DNA from: an uncultured Clostridia bacterium | Lineage (GTDB): Bacteria > Bacillota > Clostridia > HGM11514 | Direction of reading: 5' to 3' | Length of the DNA stretch: 64,000 nt | NCBI GenBank assembly: GCA_934464705.1 | Contig: CAKSKB010000014.1 | Span: 9,341-73,340 of the forward strand | Shown here: positions 53,367 to 63,261 of the stretch, piece after piece | How the letters are laid out: each line of letters begins with the position of its first letter | Numbering within the stretch: position 1 is the first letter of the stretch | Notes under the pieces: generated by a model | What the model saw: only the letters and a program-made list of their open reading frames with translations | What the model was told of the DNA's origin: nothing | Database searches by the model: none | Made by a program: the position numbers and the translations under genes

Positions 53367-54009
53367 GGCGAGGGCGGCTGGTGTTTTGACGAGGACGGCA
53401 ACATTACGGACATGAGTGACCGGAAGGACCACGGTCTTGAATGGGCAAAGAGAATGAGAGAGTGGAATGTTAAGGGCTTTTTCCCGGCGGATATTACTAC
53501 ATTTTCGGAGGAGAACTCCTATCTTAAGCAGGGTAAAATTCTCAGCCGCTACGGAAGATACCTTCCCGGCTGCGAGGGCAAAATGGCGCTTACTCAACCT
53601 CATTTGCTACGGTATTGATGGCCGTGATTTTACGCGTGACACCGAAAATCCCAAGAGAATGACCAAGAATACGGATTATTATATTTCGGAATTTATGGTG
53701 GGAAGTCAGTTCCTTGCTTATCTTTCGCCTACTTACGAGAACGGAGTATGGGAGGAAACAAAGAAAGAAAACAAGGCTGCGGATATTGACCACAACATCG
53801 GGTTCTCATTTGACCGCTCGGTTGTTGAAACCGAAATTTCAAACGTTTCTTCTGCAGGAAAGGAATATGCCGGACTTGGCAGCGGACTTTACGATAACTA
53901 TGAGGAAATGTACCTCGAAAGCCGTGAAAAGATTAAGCTTGCAGGCTCCGATATAATTAAATAAGAAATCGAAAGACAGTACAAGGAATGGAAAGAAGCC
54001 AATAAATAA
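53367..54009 (+). pseudogene. Extracellular solute-binding protein (LipO/DUF3502-like), degraded fragment
   Basis: Two parts in different frames. The first, after the mazG start, has GWCFDEDGNITDM and NSYLKQGK. The second has NLICYGIDGRDF (the NLxxYGIEG motif of DUF3502-type sugar-binding proteins) and YISEFMVGSQFLAYLSP. A stretch normally between them is missing near 53590. In the second frame an in-frame TAA at 53968-53970 interrupts the normal end, which resumes as EIERQYKEWKEANK to 54009. It is clearly inactive. Confidence 0.8.
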
Positions 54010-54105
54010 GCGGCAGCTGCGTTAAAATGCCCTGAACGCATAAAGCAAAAATGCACTGGAGTACGCAAAAAGCAATTGAATAAGCTTGATACCTAAATAA
54101 ACACG

Positions 54106-54134
54106 GGGGGTTTGCGAAATTGCAAGCCCCCTTT
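54106..54134 (+). terminator. Terminator after the solute-binding remnant
   Basis: A 10-bp GC-rich stem, GGGGGTTTGC (54106-54115) with GCAAGCCCCC (54122-54131), then TTTACT. The rest of 54010-54190 shows no gene or other structure apart from a run of nine C at about 54178. Confidence 0.7.
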
Positions 54135-54187
54135 ACTCATGAGTCTTTTTACGGTGCAAAACACACGGGCAGGGAACCCCCCCCCGA

Positions 54188-54231
54188 AAAAAACCGAGCC
54201 CGGAGCGAAAATCATTCGCCCCGGGCCGGTT
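54188..54231 (-). terminator. Terminator of the giant SLH gene
   Basis: Read on the minus strand, a long GC-rich stem (GGCCCGGGGCGAA with TTTCGCTCCGGGC) ends in seven T. It lies about 30 bases beyond the stop of the 1981-residue gene. Confidence 0.85.
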
Positions 54232-54259
54232 AATAAGGAGAGAGATAAGAAAAATTGGT

Positions 54260-57200
54260 TTACTTATCCAGCAAGCGTTTTATAATACTTACAGCCTGAG
54301 CTCTTGTAGCGTTATCGCGGGGTGCAAAGGTTGTTTCGGTCATGCCGTAAATCAAGCCTGTGCTTGCCGCATTGTCTACCGCCTCCGCTGCCCACGGTGA
54401 AATATCGCTGCGGTCTTCAAACTTCTCCGCTCCGCCGGACTTCATTTCATGTCCGAGCATCTGAGCGAGCTTGTTGATTACCACTGCCATTTCTTCACGG
54501 GTGATTGTATCATCGGGGCGGAATTTATTGTCGTAGCCGACCATCAAATCCGCGGAAGCCGCAACGGAAACCGCCGTTTCGTACCAGCTGCCGGGCATTA
54601 CGTCGTCAAAGCTCATGCCGTTATCCTTGGTGAGGCTGAGCGCACGAACGATCATCGCCGCAAACTCTGCACGGGTGATTTTCCTGTCCGGCTCGAAGGC
54701 GGTTGCGCTTACGCCCGATACAATTCCGCGCGCCGCCATGTCCTTAATGTCCGCTTCTGCCCAATGACCGACCGTGTCAGCAAATCCTTGCTGCGGCGCA
54801 GGTGCGGGCGTTGAAGGCACTGCCGTGCCGCCGCTGCTGCCTTTGCTCTTGCCGCCCGATTGCGTGCCTCCGGGTTTCGGAGAAGGTGTGGGCGTCGGGT
54901 CATTATCGGAAGGCTTGGGCGGCGTTGCTTTCGCTGTGTAAAGAATTATTTCGCCAAGCCTGTCGGTTGTGATAAGCAGGTCCGCATCGCCTGATTTTTG
55001 CCTGCCGTAGCCGGAGCTTGTGCCCGAGCCGATTGTTTCCGCATTGTTGCCGCTGCGGTATGCGGTCTTCTTATGCCATGCGTTCGGAATGAGAAGAGCC
55101 GCCTTTTGGCTGAGCCTCAGCTGTCCGTCGGTCAGGATAATGCAGGTGAACCTATCGCCGTTGATCGGCAGTGTGGTGGAGTTTTCCTCCATGAACACCG
55201 CAAGTTCAACCCTGCCTGTGCCGTCTATAATCGTGCCTTTGGGTATGGTTACGGTCGCTTTCTGCGGAGTTCCGTCAACCGTCAGCCATCCGCTGAGCTT
55301 CATCTTCGGCAGAGCCATGCCGCGCTGCAGCGACAGCTTAAAGCCTTTGCCCTGCTCGGCTTCCGCCTCAAAATCGTTCATGAAGTCAAACACTGTATAG
55401 GTTCCTTCGTTTATGCCCGAAGCGTCCTGTATCACGGCCTTTTTGGCATTTTCCATCGCAATATTGATAAGCTGAAGCGCTTCCTGACGCTTTTCGTCGG
55501 TATTTGCGCTCTCGCCTGCGTTGATTGCGCTTGCAAGCTCGTCCTTCGGCTTTGAGTCGGGAATCTGCCCGAATCGCTGTCCTACGGTCAGGTCGTTAAG
55601 CAATTCCTTAGCCTGCATGATTGCTTCCTTGAGCTTTTGGTCTACCGCCGAACCCTTGGAAACCTGCACAGCCTGCGATACGACCGTTTCGCCGTACAAG
55701 CCGTTTCTGTCATGCGGGGTTACCTCATAGCGGAGGTATTTTCCGAGGTAGGACTGCTCAACATACAAGCTCTTGCCCTGTCTGCCGGGGAGTCTTTCAA
55801 ATTCGCCGTTTTCGGAGTCGCTTACGAACCATATGATTTTGCTGTTGCCCTCGCTGTCGCCGTCCGCATCGGTAAACCGATAGCCTGCGGTGAGCGTAGC
55901 GCCGGGGCTTGCAGCTCCGAGGACAATCGCATTTCCTGCCTCCGGTGCGGCTCCGCCTACGGGGGAGGTAAGGCCCATCTTGTCAAACGGCACGTCCTCA
56001 AAGTTCGGGTTAGCCTTTTTGATTTCCGCCAAAGCCTCGGCGGTGAGGGCGAAGTCCTTCTTGTCAAAGTTGCGGAACAGCTTCTTGCCCGCCTCTAAAT
56101 CGTCATAGAGAACGGTGCCGCGCTCCTCTGCCAGGCCCCAGTATATCAAGCCGTCGCGCTTGCCTATTCCCACTGCCAGGTTATCCGCGAAGGTGTGGGT
56201 TACCCGAGGAGAATGATTCTTCGCAAGGTTAAACTGCGCGGTGGTAGGCTTGGTCGGGTTGATCGGAGCCATTGCCATGAGCTGCTGATATGTTGTTTCA
56301 TTAAAGTTCTTCTGGTATTTTTCCCAGATTGTGCCCTTGTAATAATCCAGCCACGCCTTGCTCCTGATACGCGACATGGGATTTACGGTGTTCTGAACCC
56401 ACAGCCACCAGCGTGTCTGGAGGTCTGTGCCGGCGTTGTTCCACGGCTGAATTCTGAACGCCAGGGGCATATCAATGAATATGTTGTTGCGTATGTTTCC
56501 GTACTGACCGCCGTGCGTCTTGAGAGCGAAGCAGTTCGAGGAATTGCCGCCCTGGTCCGCCGTGCGGGTGCCGCGGTACATAACGTTTCCGTACATCTCC
56601 GGTCCGATTGCTCCGTCGTCGTAAAATACGCAGGTCTGACCGTATCCGCCGTACTGATTTCCGATATCGTGGAAGAAGTTGTAGCGGATTGTAACGCCAA
56701 CCTCCTCGGGCTTTCTGCCCCAGTAGATTGCGCCGATGTCCGAAGCCTCCAGCGCACCGTTGTAGATTTCGTTATACTCAATCAGGGGGTTTATCGCACT
56801 GTTGAGCTGTATCAGAATGTGAGGTGCGTCATACACCGCATTGTTGCGGATAATCTGCCCCACTCCCGAAACTGCAATGCCCGGAACGGAGGAATTATAT
56901 ACTCGGTTGAAGTTGTGTATGCGGTTGTTTTCTATCACGTTTGCGGCGGGTGTGAGGTTGTTCGGGTCGCCGCCGTTTACTACTATTCCGCCTGCGCCCA
57001 TATCGTAAATATGGCAGTTCCTTACCGCGCACTTGCCGCCGTTTACCGTTATGGCTCCGGTTGAGCCGTGGGCAAATATGCAGTCCTCCAGCGCCACGTT
57101 GGTGCAGCCTGTCATCATAACCATTCGGTTGAAGGTTGTGTCGCAGGTGAAGCCCTTGAAGGTTACATTCTTGCAGCCCGAGAACTGGAACATTACTCCG

Positions 57201-60200
57201 TCAAACGTGGGCGCCGTGATTTGTGCATCTGCCGTGTCGGACGGGGGATAGAAGTAGAGAATTTTGTTTTCACGGTCGATATAGCTCTCGCCGGGCAAAT
57301 CTATTTCCTCAAGAAGATTCCAGAAGTAGAGGCGATGATTTGCCGTTGCGGGATATGAGCTGCCGTACTGCGACGTAAGCTGCTTTTTGTCGGTGTCGAG
57401 CGCAGCCACGCGATGGTTTACGCCTGCCCAGTCGTTACCGATAAAGCCGGAGATGAACAAATCCTTCATCTTTGAAAAATCCCACTGCTTTGTACGGTCG
57501 TCGGGGTCTTTATACTCAATCGTGAACGGGCTTGTTGTGGAACCGGCCGTGATTGCATTGCCGGTACGCAGGAATGCGGTGTTCGGCTCGTCATTGGGAT
57601 AACGTGACCGAAGCAGCGCCTGCCCGTTGAAGTACACGTCAAACGGACGGTAATTCTGGAAGGAGGACGGCATGTTTCCGCCGAAGCCGTGGTCGTCAAT
57701 CTGCGGAATGTTGCTTATTCCGGCTGCTGCAAGGTCAATCTGCATGAGGTGCTTCCTTGCCTGCACGTCCACCAGACGGTTGAGAATTGCGGTGTCGGTA
57801 ACGGGCTTCACTGCGGAGGCGGGGATAGTCACGCCGCCCGTAAAGCGTACCTTTTCATTGCCGTAAGGGCGATACACCACAGGGTTTTTCTCTGTGCCCG
57901 AATCGGAGCCTGCGAAGTTTACGGTCTTGCCGATGGGATATACTCCGCCTCTTATGTAAACCGTTATCGGGCCTTTTTCAAGGTTCGGGTTTGCCACTGC
58001 GCGCCGAACGGTTTCCTTTGCCTTGTCGATTGTGAGGAAGGGCTTTTCGAGCGTTCCGTCATTATCGTCGCTTCCGTTCTGCGCAACGTAAAACTCGGTC
58101 TGGTCAAGCGGAGGAATGGGGTCGTCGCCCGCTTCAATTCCCGAAACAACGATGTTGTCCACACCGAATATACCGGTCGAGGCGGAGTCAAATTCCAGCG
58201 CAAGATTGCCCGAACCTACAGCTGTGAAATCCATCTCTTTTTCGGCATTCCCAAGCATAAACTTCATTTTTGCGTTGCCGAAATCGAATATAATCTTGCA
58301 GGGCAGCCATTCTCCCGCTGCAAGCCCGCCGGGAACGAGATCGGCGTCCGAAATGCCTCCCGGCTTATAATTTACGCGGTCCTTTTGAGTGAAAAAGCCG
58401 AAGCTCTGCGCAAATGTCCACATCTTTACGCCGTTGCTTTCGGGCGTAAAATCCTTCATGAGAAAATCAAAGTTAAGTATGATTTTATCGTATTTCTGCC
58501 CGTAATTCGGCAGTCCTTTGAGAATATAATAAAGGAGCTTGTTGCCTGTTTGCGTCTGCTTTAGCTCAAGGTAGCGGTTGTCGCCTTCCTGAACCACGTT
58601 TGCAGCCGCCTTTGTCGGGTCGCCCAGGGCGATGCTATTGGCGTAAGGGCCGAGAACATCTCTTTGGAAGGTGCGTCTTTCAAGCACAACCGCGCCTTCC
58701 TCAAGGGGCGGCAGATCGGGGTCTTCGCCGCCGGGAACAGAGGAGCCTGAAATGACGGCGGTTCTTGAAGTCCCGTTTGCGCCGACGATTTGGTCGGTCG
58801 CTCCGCCGGTGTATTCGCCCTCGGGTACCGAAGCGAAATCGCGGTTCTCGATTTCCGACTCGCCTCCGCCGCTGATGCCCACAACCCGAATGTTACGCAG
58901 GGACATCGATGCGAGGGTGTTGGGTCTTATGCCCATACCGAAATTGCCGCGGTCCGAAATATCCGGCCAAATCGCCTTCATAAACGTCGTTCCTGCGCTG
59001 TTTGACAGGGTTATCTTTGTTTTGTAGGGTGACTTCATGCCGAAATTAAACTCGCATTTCACCCATTCGCCGACCTTCATGCCGGTGTATTCGGCAGCTG
59101 CGGGTGCGCCGTCTTCGGTCTGTACGCCGCTGCCTCTTAAGGCATATTTGACGCCGTCTGCGCCGTCTGCGCGGAGCAAGCCGTAATCAGACCAGCTTCC
59201 GCTGCGGAATATCTCTATTCCGTCGGAATAATCCCCTGACAACGAATTGACTTTAATTTCAAATCTGAACGTAACAGAATCATATATGCCGTCGGCGTAG
59301 CTTTTCAGATTTTTAAGCGCATAGTAGAACAATCCGTAGCTCGGGTCGGTGGTGCTGGAATCTGTTTTGGTAAACGTCAGCTCCTTGCCCCCTTCGGAAG
59401 GCTCGGGGGGCGCCGGCGGAGGCGTGGGGGGCGTAGGAGGCGTGGGAGGCGTAGGAGGCTCGCTGTTATCAAGCACAATCAGCTTTGACGTGCGGGTTTT
59501 GTTGTCAATCCCGCCGACACCGTCCGTTGTGCCGCCGTAATAATTGCCCTCGGGCACGTCCTCGTACGTACGGTCCTCAATAACCGTTTCGCCGGAGACC
59601 TTTTTGCCCACTACCTTTAATTCCTTTACGTCCATCGCAACCTGCGTATTGGTACGGAACTGCAGCGCAAAGTTGCCGCGCTCCGAAATATCCTGCCATG
59701 TGAGAGGCGATATTACGGTGGTTTCTCCGTCCTTTACGGTGATGGTTACGGTGTAGGGCTCCTTCATCGTGAAGGTGAAATCATAGTCGTACCACTTCCC
59801 GATGCTCATGCCCTTAAATTCGGTATCCGCAGGAACGGCAGCGCCGCTTGCATTGGTTGCGTCCGCTCCCTTTACAACATATTTTATGCCGTTTTCTCCG
59901 TCCTTACGGAAATACCCGAAATCTCTCCAGGTGCCGGTGCGGTATACCTGGATACCGTCGGCGCCGTCGATATTGTCGATTTTCATTTTCGCCCGCAGAG
60001 AAACAGAATCATACCCGTCCGATAAAAAGCCCTGCAGGTTTTTTAACATGGAGTAGTTTATAACGGCTGCCGTGTCTGTCTTTTTAAGTTGCAGGTATTT
60101 TACCTTTCCCGCGGCAATGATGCTTAAGTCGGCTGCTGCAAATATGGAAAACAGCATACATAATGTCAGCAGCCATGCAATTGCCTTTCCTCTGTACAGT

Positions 60201-60205
60201 TTCAT
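54260..60205 (-). CDS. Giant SLH-anchored right-handed beta-helix protein
   Basis: 1981 residues. Signal peptide (1-32); three related ~200-residue beta domains (about 36-245, 276-487, 507-690), the first two ending in a GNYYGGTTDG-type motif; a Pro-Thr linker (249-268) between the first and second; a GH141-like parallel beta-helix (about 705-1400) paralogous to the protein at 42015; a C-terminal region with Ig-like and helical stretches; a Lys/Gly/Ser/Pro linker; three SLH repeats (last ~180 residues, FEPDRKITRAEFAAMIV, FRPDDTITREEMAVVI, FAPRDNATRAQAVSII). Cell-wall-bound and polysaccharide-binding or -cleaving. Transcribed after the companion at 60225. More GC-rich than the 16-45 kb genes. 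Confidence 0.85.
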   Translation of the reverse strand: MKLYRGKAIAWLLTLCMLFSIFAAADLSIIAAGKVKYLQLKKTDTAAVINYSMLKNLQGFLSDGYDSVSLRAKMKIDNIDGADGIQVYRTGTWRDFGYFRKDGENGIKYVVKGADATNASGAAVPADTEFKGMSIGKWYDYDFTFTMKEPYTVTITVKDGETTVISPLTWQDISERGNFALQFRTNTQVAMDVKELKVVGKKVSGETVIEDRTYEDVPEGNYYGGTTDGVGGIDNKTRTSKLIVLDNSEPPTPPTPPTPPTPPPAPPEPSEGGKELTFTKTDSSTTDPSYGLFYYALKNLKSYADGIYDSVTFRFEIKVNSLSGDYSDGIEIFRSGSWSDYGLLRADGADGVKYALRGSGVQTEDGAPAAAEYTGMKVGEWVKCEFNFGMKSPYKTKITLSNSAGTTFMKAIWPDISDRGNFGMGIRPNTLASMSLRNIRVVGISGGGESEIENRDFASVPEGEYTGGATDQIVGANGTSRTAVISGSSVPGGEDPDLPPLEEGAVVLERRTFQRDVLGPYANSIALGDPTKAAANVVQEGDNRYLELKQTQTGNKLLYYILKGLPNYGQKYDKIILNFDFLMKDFTPESNGVKMWTFAQSFGFFTQKDRVNYKPGGISDADLVPGGLAAGEWLPCKIIFDFGNAKMKFMLGNAEKEMDFTAVGSGNLALEFDSASTGIFGVDNIVVSGIEAGDDPIPPLDQTEFYVAQNGSDDNDGTLEKPFLTIDKAKETVRRAVANPNLEKGPITVYIRGGVYPIGKTVNFAGSDSGTEKNPVVYRPYGNEKVRFTGGVTIPASAVKPVTDTAILNRLVDVQARKHLMQIDLAAAGISNIPQIDDHGFGGNMPSSFQNYRPFDVYFNGQALLRSRYPNDEPNTAFLRTGNAITAGSTTSPFTIEYKDPDDRTKQWDFSKMKDLFISGFIGNDWAGVNHRVAALDTDKKQLTSQYGSSYPATANHRLYFWNLLEEIDLPGESYIDRENKILYFYPPSDTADAQITAPTFDGVMFQFSGCKNVTFKGFTCDTTFNRMVMMTGCTNVALEDCIFAHGSTGAITVNGGKCAVRNCHIYDMGAGGIVVNGGDPNNLTPAANVIENNRIHNFNRVYNSSVPGIAVSGVGQIIRNNAVYDAPHILIQLNSAINPLIEYNEIYNGALEASDIGAIYWGRKPEEVGVTIRYNFFHDIGNQYGGYGQTCVFYDDGAIGPEMYGNVMYRGTRTADQGGNSSNCFALKTHGGQYGNIRNNIFIDMPLAFRIQPWNNAGTDLQTRWWLWVQNTVNPMSRIRSKAWLDYYKGTIWEKYQKNFNETTYQQLMAMAPINPTKPTTAQFNLAKNHSPRVTHTFADNLAVGIGKRDGLIYWGLAEERGTVLYDDLEAGKKLFRNFDKKDFALTAEALAEIKKANPNFEDVPFDKMGLTSPVGGAAPEAGNAIVLGAASPGATLTAGYRFTDADGDSEGNSKIIWFVSDSENGEFERLPGRQGKSLYVEQSYLGKYLRYEVTPHDRNGLYGETVVSQAVQVSKGSAVDQKLKEAIMQAKELLNDLTVGQRFGQIPDSKPKDELASAINAGESANTDEKRQEALQLINIAMENAKKAVIQDASGINEGTYTVFDFMNDFEAEAEQGKGFKLSLQRGMALPKMKLSGWLTVDGTPQKATVTIPKGTIIDGTGRVELAVFMEENSTTLPINGDRFTCIILTDGQLRLSQKAALLIPNAWHKKTAYRSGNNAETIGSGTSSGYGRQKSGDADLLITTDRLGEIILYTAKATPPKPSDNDPTPTPSPKPGGTQSGGKSKGSSGGTAVPSTPAPAPQQGFADTVGHWAEADIKDMAARGIVSGVSATAFEPDRKITRAEFAAMIVRALSLTKDNGMSFDDVMPGSWYETAVSVAASADLMVGYDNKFRPDDTITREEMAVVINKLAQMLGHEMKSGGAEKFEDRSDISPWAAEAVDNAASTGLIYGMTETTFAPRDNATRAQAVSIIKRLLDK
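59405..59460 (-). repeat. Short tandem repeat encoding the Pro-Thr linker
   Basis: A 9-base unit (GGCGTRGGA on the plus strand) is repeated about five times and encodes PTPPTPP-type sequence on the minus strand. It is prone to slippage, so linker length may vary between strains. Confidence 0.8.
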
Positions 60206-60224
60206 CTTTTTCCCTCCTCTTTAA

Positions 60225-62153
60225 TTACGGTTCCGAATAACTCATGGTGATTACCGACCCTTCTGTGCCGCCTACATACGGAACGAAACGGTAGACTTGG
60301 TCGGTCGTGATTGCGTTTCCGTATACCCTTATGGCGAATGCCGTACCGGGCGCTGCCGCTGCGGGTGCGTCGGTATCGGGATTCCACGCGGGAAGTGTAA
60401 GCGTGTTTGCGGTGTCATCCCCCGCCCAGAGCTTCATGCCGTATTCCGGCGCCGCCCCGGGAAGGTTGAAGTCGCTTAGCTTTCCGTATACATATATTGT
60501 CGCCTTGCCGTCCTGTACCCTGAAGTAGTTGTAAGCAGGGTTAGAGGTGATGTCGGGCGATGTTACGGTCATTTCCTTGAATGTGACGGTTACAAGACCG
60601 TCTTCTGTAATGTTGGAAAATTCCGCTTCGTTGCCGCTGAGTATTCCGCTGACTCCGTTCAGGGAAATGCCTTCCACTTCGTAGCCTGCCGAAGGAACTG
60701 CGGTAACGAGGAGGTTTCCTCCGAATGTTACGGCTGTAACTCTGTCGTTTGCAATCTCGGCGGAGTTAAGCATAACCGAGCCCATTGCCGGGTCAAACCT
60801 GCATTTTATCTGCGCCTCGGTGACAGCCGTGAGATACGCGCTGTTAAGTCCGCCGAGCCCGCTCAAGCCGTCGCCCGCGCCGCCGTTATAAGCCCCGGCA
60901 GCGGATTTAAGGAAGTTACGCTTTTCAATCTCCGTTTCGGTTTCTCCCTTGACCCCGACCACGGTAATGTCACGGAAGCTTACGGCAGCCTTGGAATTTG
61001 CCTTGATTTCAAACGCTATAACTCCGACGCCCGTCTTGGACGGAAGCTCCTCAGCCACGAGGCTCTGCCCGGTCTGGTCCTTAATACTAATGCTCGCCTG
61101 CCCGGCGTCCGAAGCCATAACGCTTATGGCAACGTCGTACCATTCGCCCGTATGCAGCCCGTTCTTGTCAATCGCATCGCCTGCGGCATTTTTGCAGTCA
61201 AAGCTCCATCCGTCCCTACCGTCCGGCGTAATTCCGCCGATATTGTAGCCGTAGCCCCATATCGTAACACCCGAAATGCCGGCGATATCCTCGATTTTCA
61301 GCTTGGTTCTGAGGACTATCGAATCGTAGGTCGAGGCGTATCCGTTCACTCCCTTAACGGCGTTATAGGTAACGGAGGCCGCATCGCCGCCCGCTTCCGA
61401 ACGTTTTACGGTCAGGAATTTTTCAACCTCGGGAATTTCGTCTTCAAGCACATAAAGCTTTGAAGTACGCGTAACGTTGTCCACACCGCCTATGCCGTCG
61501 GTTGTGCCGCCGTAATAATTGCCCTCGGGGTTTGCGGCGTAAGTCCTGTCTTCAATAACGGAGTCTGCGCCGTCCTTGCTGCCCAAAACCTTCAGCTTCT
61601 TGATTTTTATGGAAACCTTTGTGTTGGGACGCAGAACCATACCGAAGTTATTGCGCTCGGCAATGTCCTGCCACACCGCCTTGAAAACGACGGCTCCGCC
61701 CTTGTCTTTTAATGTCATGGTCGTGGTGTAGGGCTCTTTGAGGGTCATTTTCACGCTGTACGAGTACCACTCGTCATATTTGAGACCCTTGAATTCTGTG
61801 TTGTCGGCTATCGGTTCGCCCGATTCGCTCGATGCATTACTGCCTTTTACGACTACCTTCAAGCCGCTTGTTCCGTCCTGGCGAAGGTAGGCGTAGCTTG
61901 TCCAGCCTCCGCTGCGGAATATTTCAATTCCGTCAGCTCCGTCAGCCTGGTCAATGTTGATTTGCGACTGAATTTCGATGGAATCGTAGGCATCTGCATA
62001 GGTATGTGTGGCTTTCAGCATACTGTAGGTTAAACCCGTGTCAGGCGCCTGCGTTTTTTGAAGGTGAAGATACTTTTCTTCGCCCTCTGCGTGGACAGCC
62101 ACAGCTGTCAACAGCAAAAACATCGTCAGCATCAATACTCCCAATCGTTTCAT
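60225..62153 (-). CDS. Secreted companion protein made of the same beta domains
   Basis: 642 residues: a signal peptide (1-22), then two ~200-residue domains that match those at the N-terminus of the 1981-residue protein (YLHLQKTQ, DGADGIEIFRSGGW, then GNYYGGTTDGIGGVDN), followed by a bacterial-repeat type beta segment (VTAVPSAGYEVEGISLNG) and a C-terminal beta domain. No SLH, sorting signal or catalytic motif is visible. It may bind the same polysaccharide as its neighbour. The giant gene starts 19 bases after its stop, so they form one operon. Confidence 0.78.
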   Translation of the reverse strand: MKRLGVLMLTMFLLLTAVAVHAEGEEKYLHLQKTQAPDTGLTYSMLKATHTYADAYDSIEIQSQINIDQADGADGIEIFRSGGWTSYAYLRQDGTSGLKVVVKGSNASSESGEPIADNTEFKGLKYDEWYSYSVKMTLKEPYTTTMTLKDKGGAVVFKAVWQDIAERNNFGMVLRPNTKVSIKIKKLKVLGSKDGADSVIEDRTYAANPEGNYYGGTTDGIGGVDNVTRTSKLYVLEDEIPEVEKFLTVKRSEAGGDAASVTYNAVKGVNGYASTYDSIVLRTKLKIEDIAGISGVTIWGYGYNIGGITPDGRDGWSFDCKNAAGDAIDKNGLHTGEWYDVAISVMASDAGQASISIKDQTGQSLVAEELPSKTGVGVIAFEIKANSKAAVSFRDITVVGVKGETETEIEKRNFLKSAAGAYNGGAGDGLSGLGGLNSAYLTAVTEAQIKCRFDPAMGSVMLNSAEIANDRVTAVTFGGNLLVTAVPSAGYEVEGISLNGVSGILSGNEAEFSNITEDGLVTVTFKEMTVTSPDITSNPAYNYFRVQDGKATIYVYGKLSDFNLPGAAPEYGMKLWAGDDTANTLTLPAWNPDTDAPAAAAPGTAFAIRVYGNAITTDQVYRFVPYVGGTEGSVITMSYSEP

Positions 62154-62190
62154 AATTAGTCCTTCCTCTCTGCAAATATTGCATTTTTTC

Positions 62191-62219
62191 TTGATTTTTG
62201 TAAAAACTTGTGCTATAAT
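62191..62219 (+). promoter_or_regulatory. Promoter of the AraC regulator at 62308
   Basis: TTGATT (62191-62196), a spacer of 17, and TATAAT (62214-62219). It leaves a leader of about 80 bases, AT-rich and without evident structure. Confidence 0.7.
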
Positions 62220-62307
62220 CTAATTGTATATTAAAAACTGCAAAAAATAAAGGGTTATTTTAATCGTTTTTTATATTATTTTAACATTCGGAAGGGGGTA
62301 GCGCGGC

Positions 62308-63177
62308 GTGAAGGAGGAATTTATTTCAGATTTTATTCCCGGTGTCAGGGCCCATATTTCCATAGGAAACAACACCAGCACATGGGTCGGTTCCAATCTT
62401 CATTTTCACAACGAGTTTGAACTTATTAAGGTGTTGGAAGGCAAATTGCGTGTAAAAACCGGTCGCGCGGAATTTTTCTGCGAGGAGGGGGAAATCGTCG
62501 TTATCGATTCGAGGGTTCCGCATCAGACCGAACCCGAACAGGACTGCCCAATGCGCATCCTGCTTATTCAATTCGACCTTCGCCAGACGTACGACAGCTA
62601 TCTGCTGAAATTCAAGGCTCACAGCGAGCAGGAATACTGCTTGATTAAGAAAAATCATTCGCTCTATCCCGAAATTGACATGATTTTGCAGCAGCTTTCG
62701 GAGGAATACATCAATCACAAGCCTGCCTGCAGGCTGTATCTCAAGGCCTGGATTTACACCCTTCTCGGGTTCCTCACCAGAAACTGCATTATTCTCAGTG
62801 AAAGCAGTGAGTACGAGAAGCAGCTTTTGAAAAAAATATCGCCCCTCATCGACTTTGTCGAAACCAATTACAACCACGATATTTCGCTCGAAACCGCAGG
62901 AAAGCTGCTTAATCTCCACCCGGCATATTTCTGCAAAATATTTAAGGAGGCAACCGGAGAAACATTTACGGGATATTTGAATTTTGTCCGCGTTTCCAAG
63001 GCGGAACAGCTTTTGGTGTTTACCAACAAAAGCGTTACGGAAATTGCCTGCGAAACGGGCTTCTCCAACATTCAGTATTTTAACAGGATTTTTAAGTCGG
63101 TGCGCGGGATAACGCCGAGTAATTTCAGAAAGCTTCAGCTGCAGAGCGTGAAGTCAAGAGTTGCGGGAGAAATTTAG
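62308..63177 (+). CDS. AraC-family regulator of the SLH beta-helix operon
   Basis: 289 residues: a cupin domain with LHFHNEFELIKVLEGKLRVKTG and VIDSRVPHQTEPE, and a C-terminal double helix-turn-helix (ISLETAGKLLNLHPAYFCKIFKEATGETF, SVTEIACETGFSNIQYFNRIFKSVRGITPSNFR). It is divergent from the companion and giant genes, so it most likely controls them in response to a sugar. Start is GTG after GGAAGGGGG. Confidence 0.88.
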   Translation: MKEEFISDFIPGVRAHISIGNNTSTWVGSNLHFHNEFELIKVLEGKLRVKTGRAEFFCEEGEIVVIDSRVPHQTEPEQDCPMRILLIQFDLRQTYDSYLLKFKAHSEQEYCLIKKNHSLYPEIDMILQQLSEEYINHKPACRLYLKAWIYTLLGFLTRNCIILSESSEYEKQLLKKISPLIDFVETNYNHDISLETAGKLLNLHPAYFCKIFKEATGETFTGYLNFVRVSKAEQLLVFTNKSVTEIACETGFSNIQYFNRIFKSVRGITPSNFRKLQLQSVKSRVAGEI

Positions 63178-63261
63178 AAAACGGTGAACGGGCGGAGAAT
63201 TTAGAACGCATAATTCAGAATACAGAATTGGCGGAGCTTTTTGCAGAGGCGGTGGAAAGCT

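Noticed and set aside
56195..57064. 289-codon plus-strand frame inside the giant SLH gene
   Set aside because: A GC-rich shadow of the beta-helix region; no SD and a Val/Arg-rich translation without domains.
57689..58564. 291-codon plus-strand frame inside the giant SLH gene
   Set aside because: Opposite a continuous beta-helix coding sequence; no start signals and no family-like motifs.
59405..59460. Short tandem repeats as a possible CRISPR array
   Set aside because: The 9-base unit encodes a Pro-Thr linker in frame; there are no spacers and no cas genes. No CRISPR array is seen anywhere in the window.
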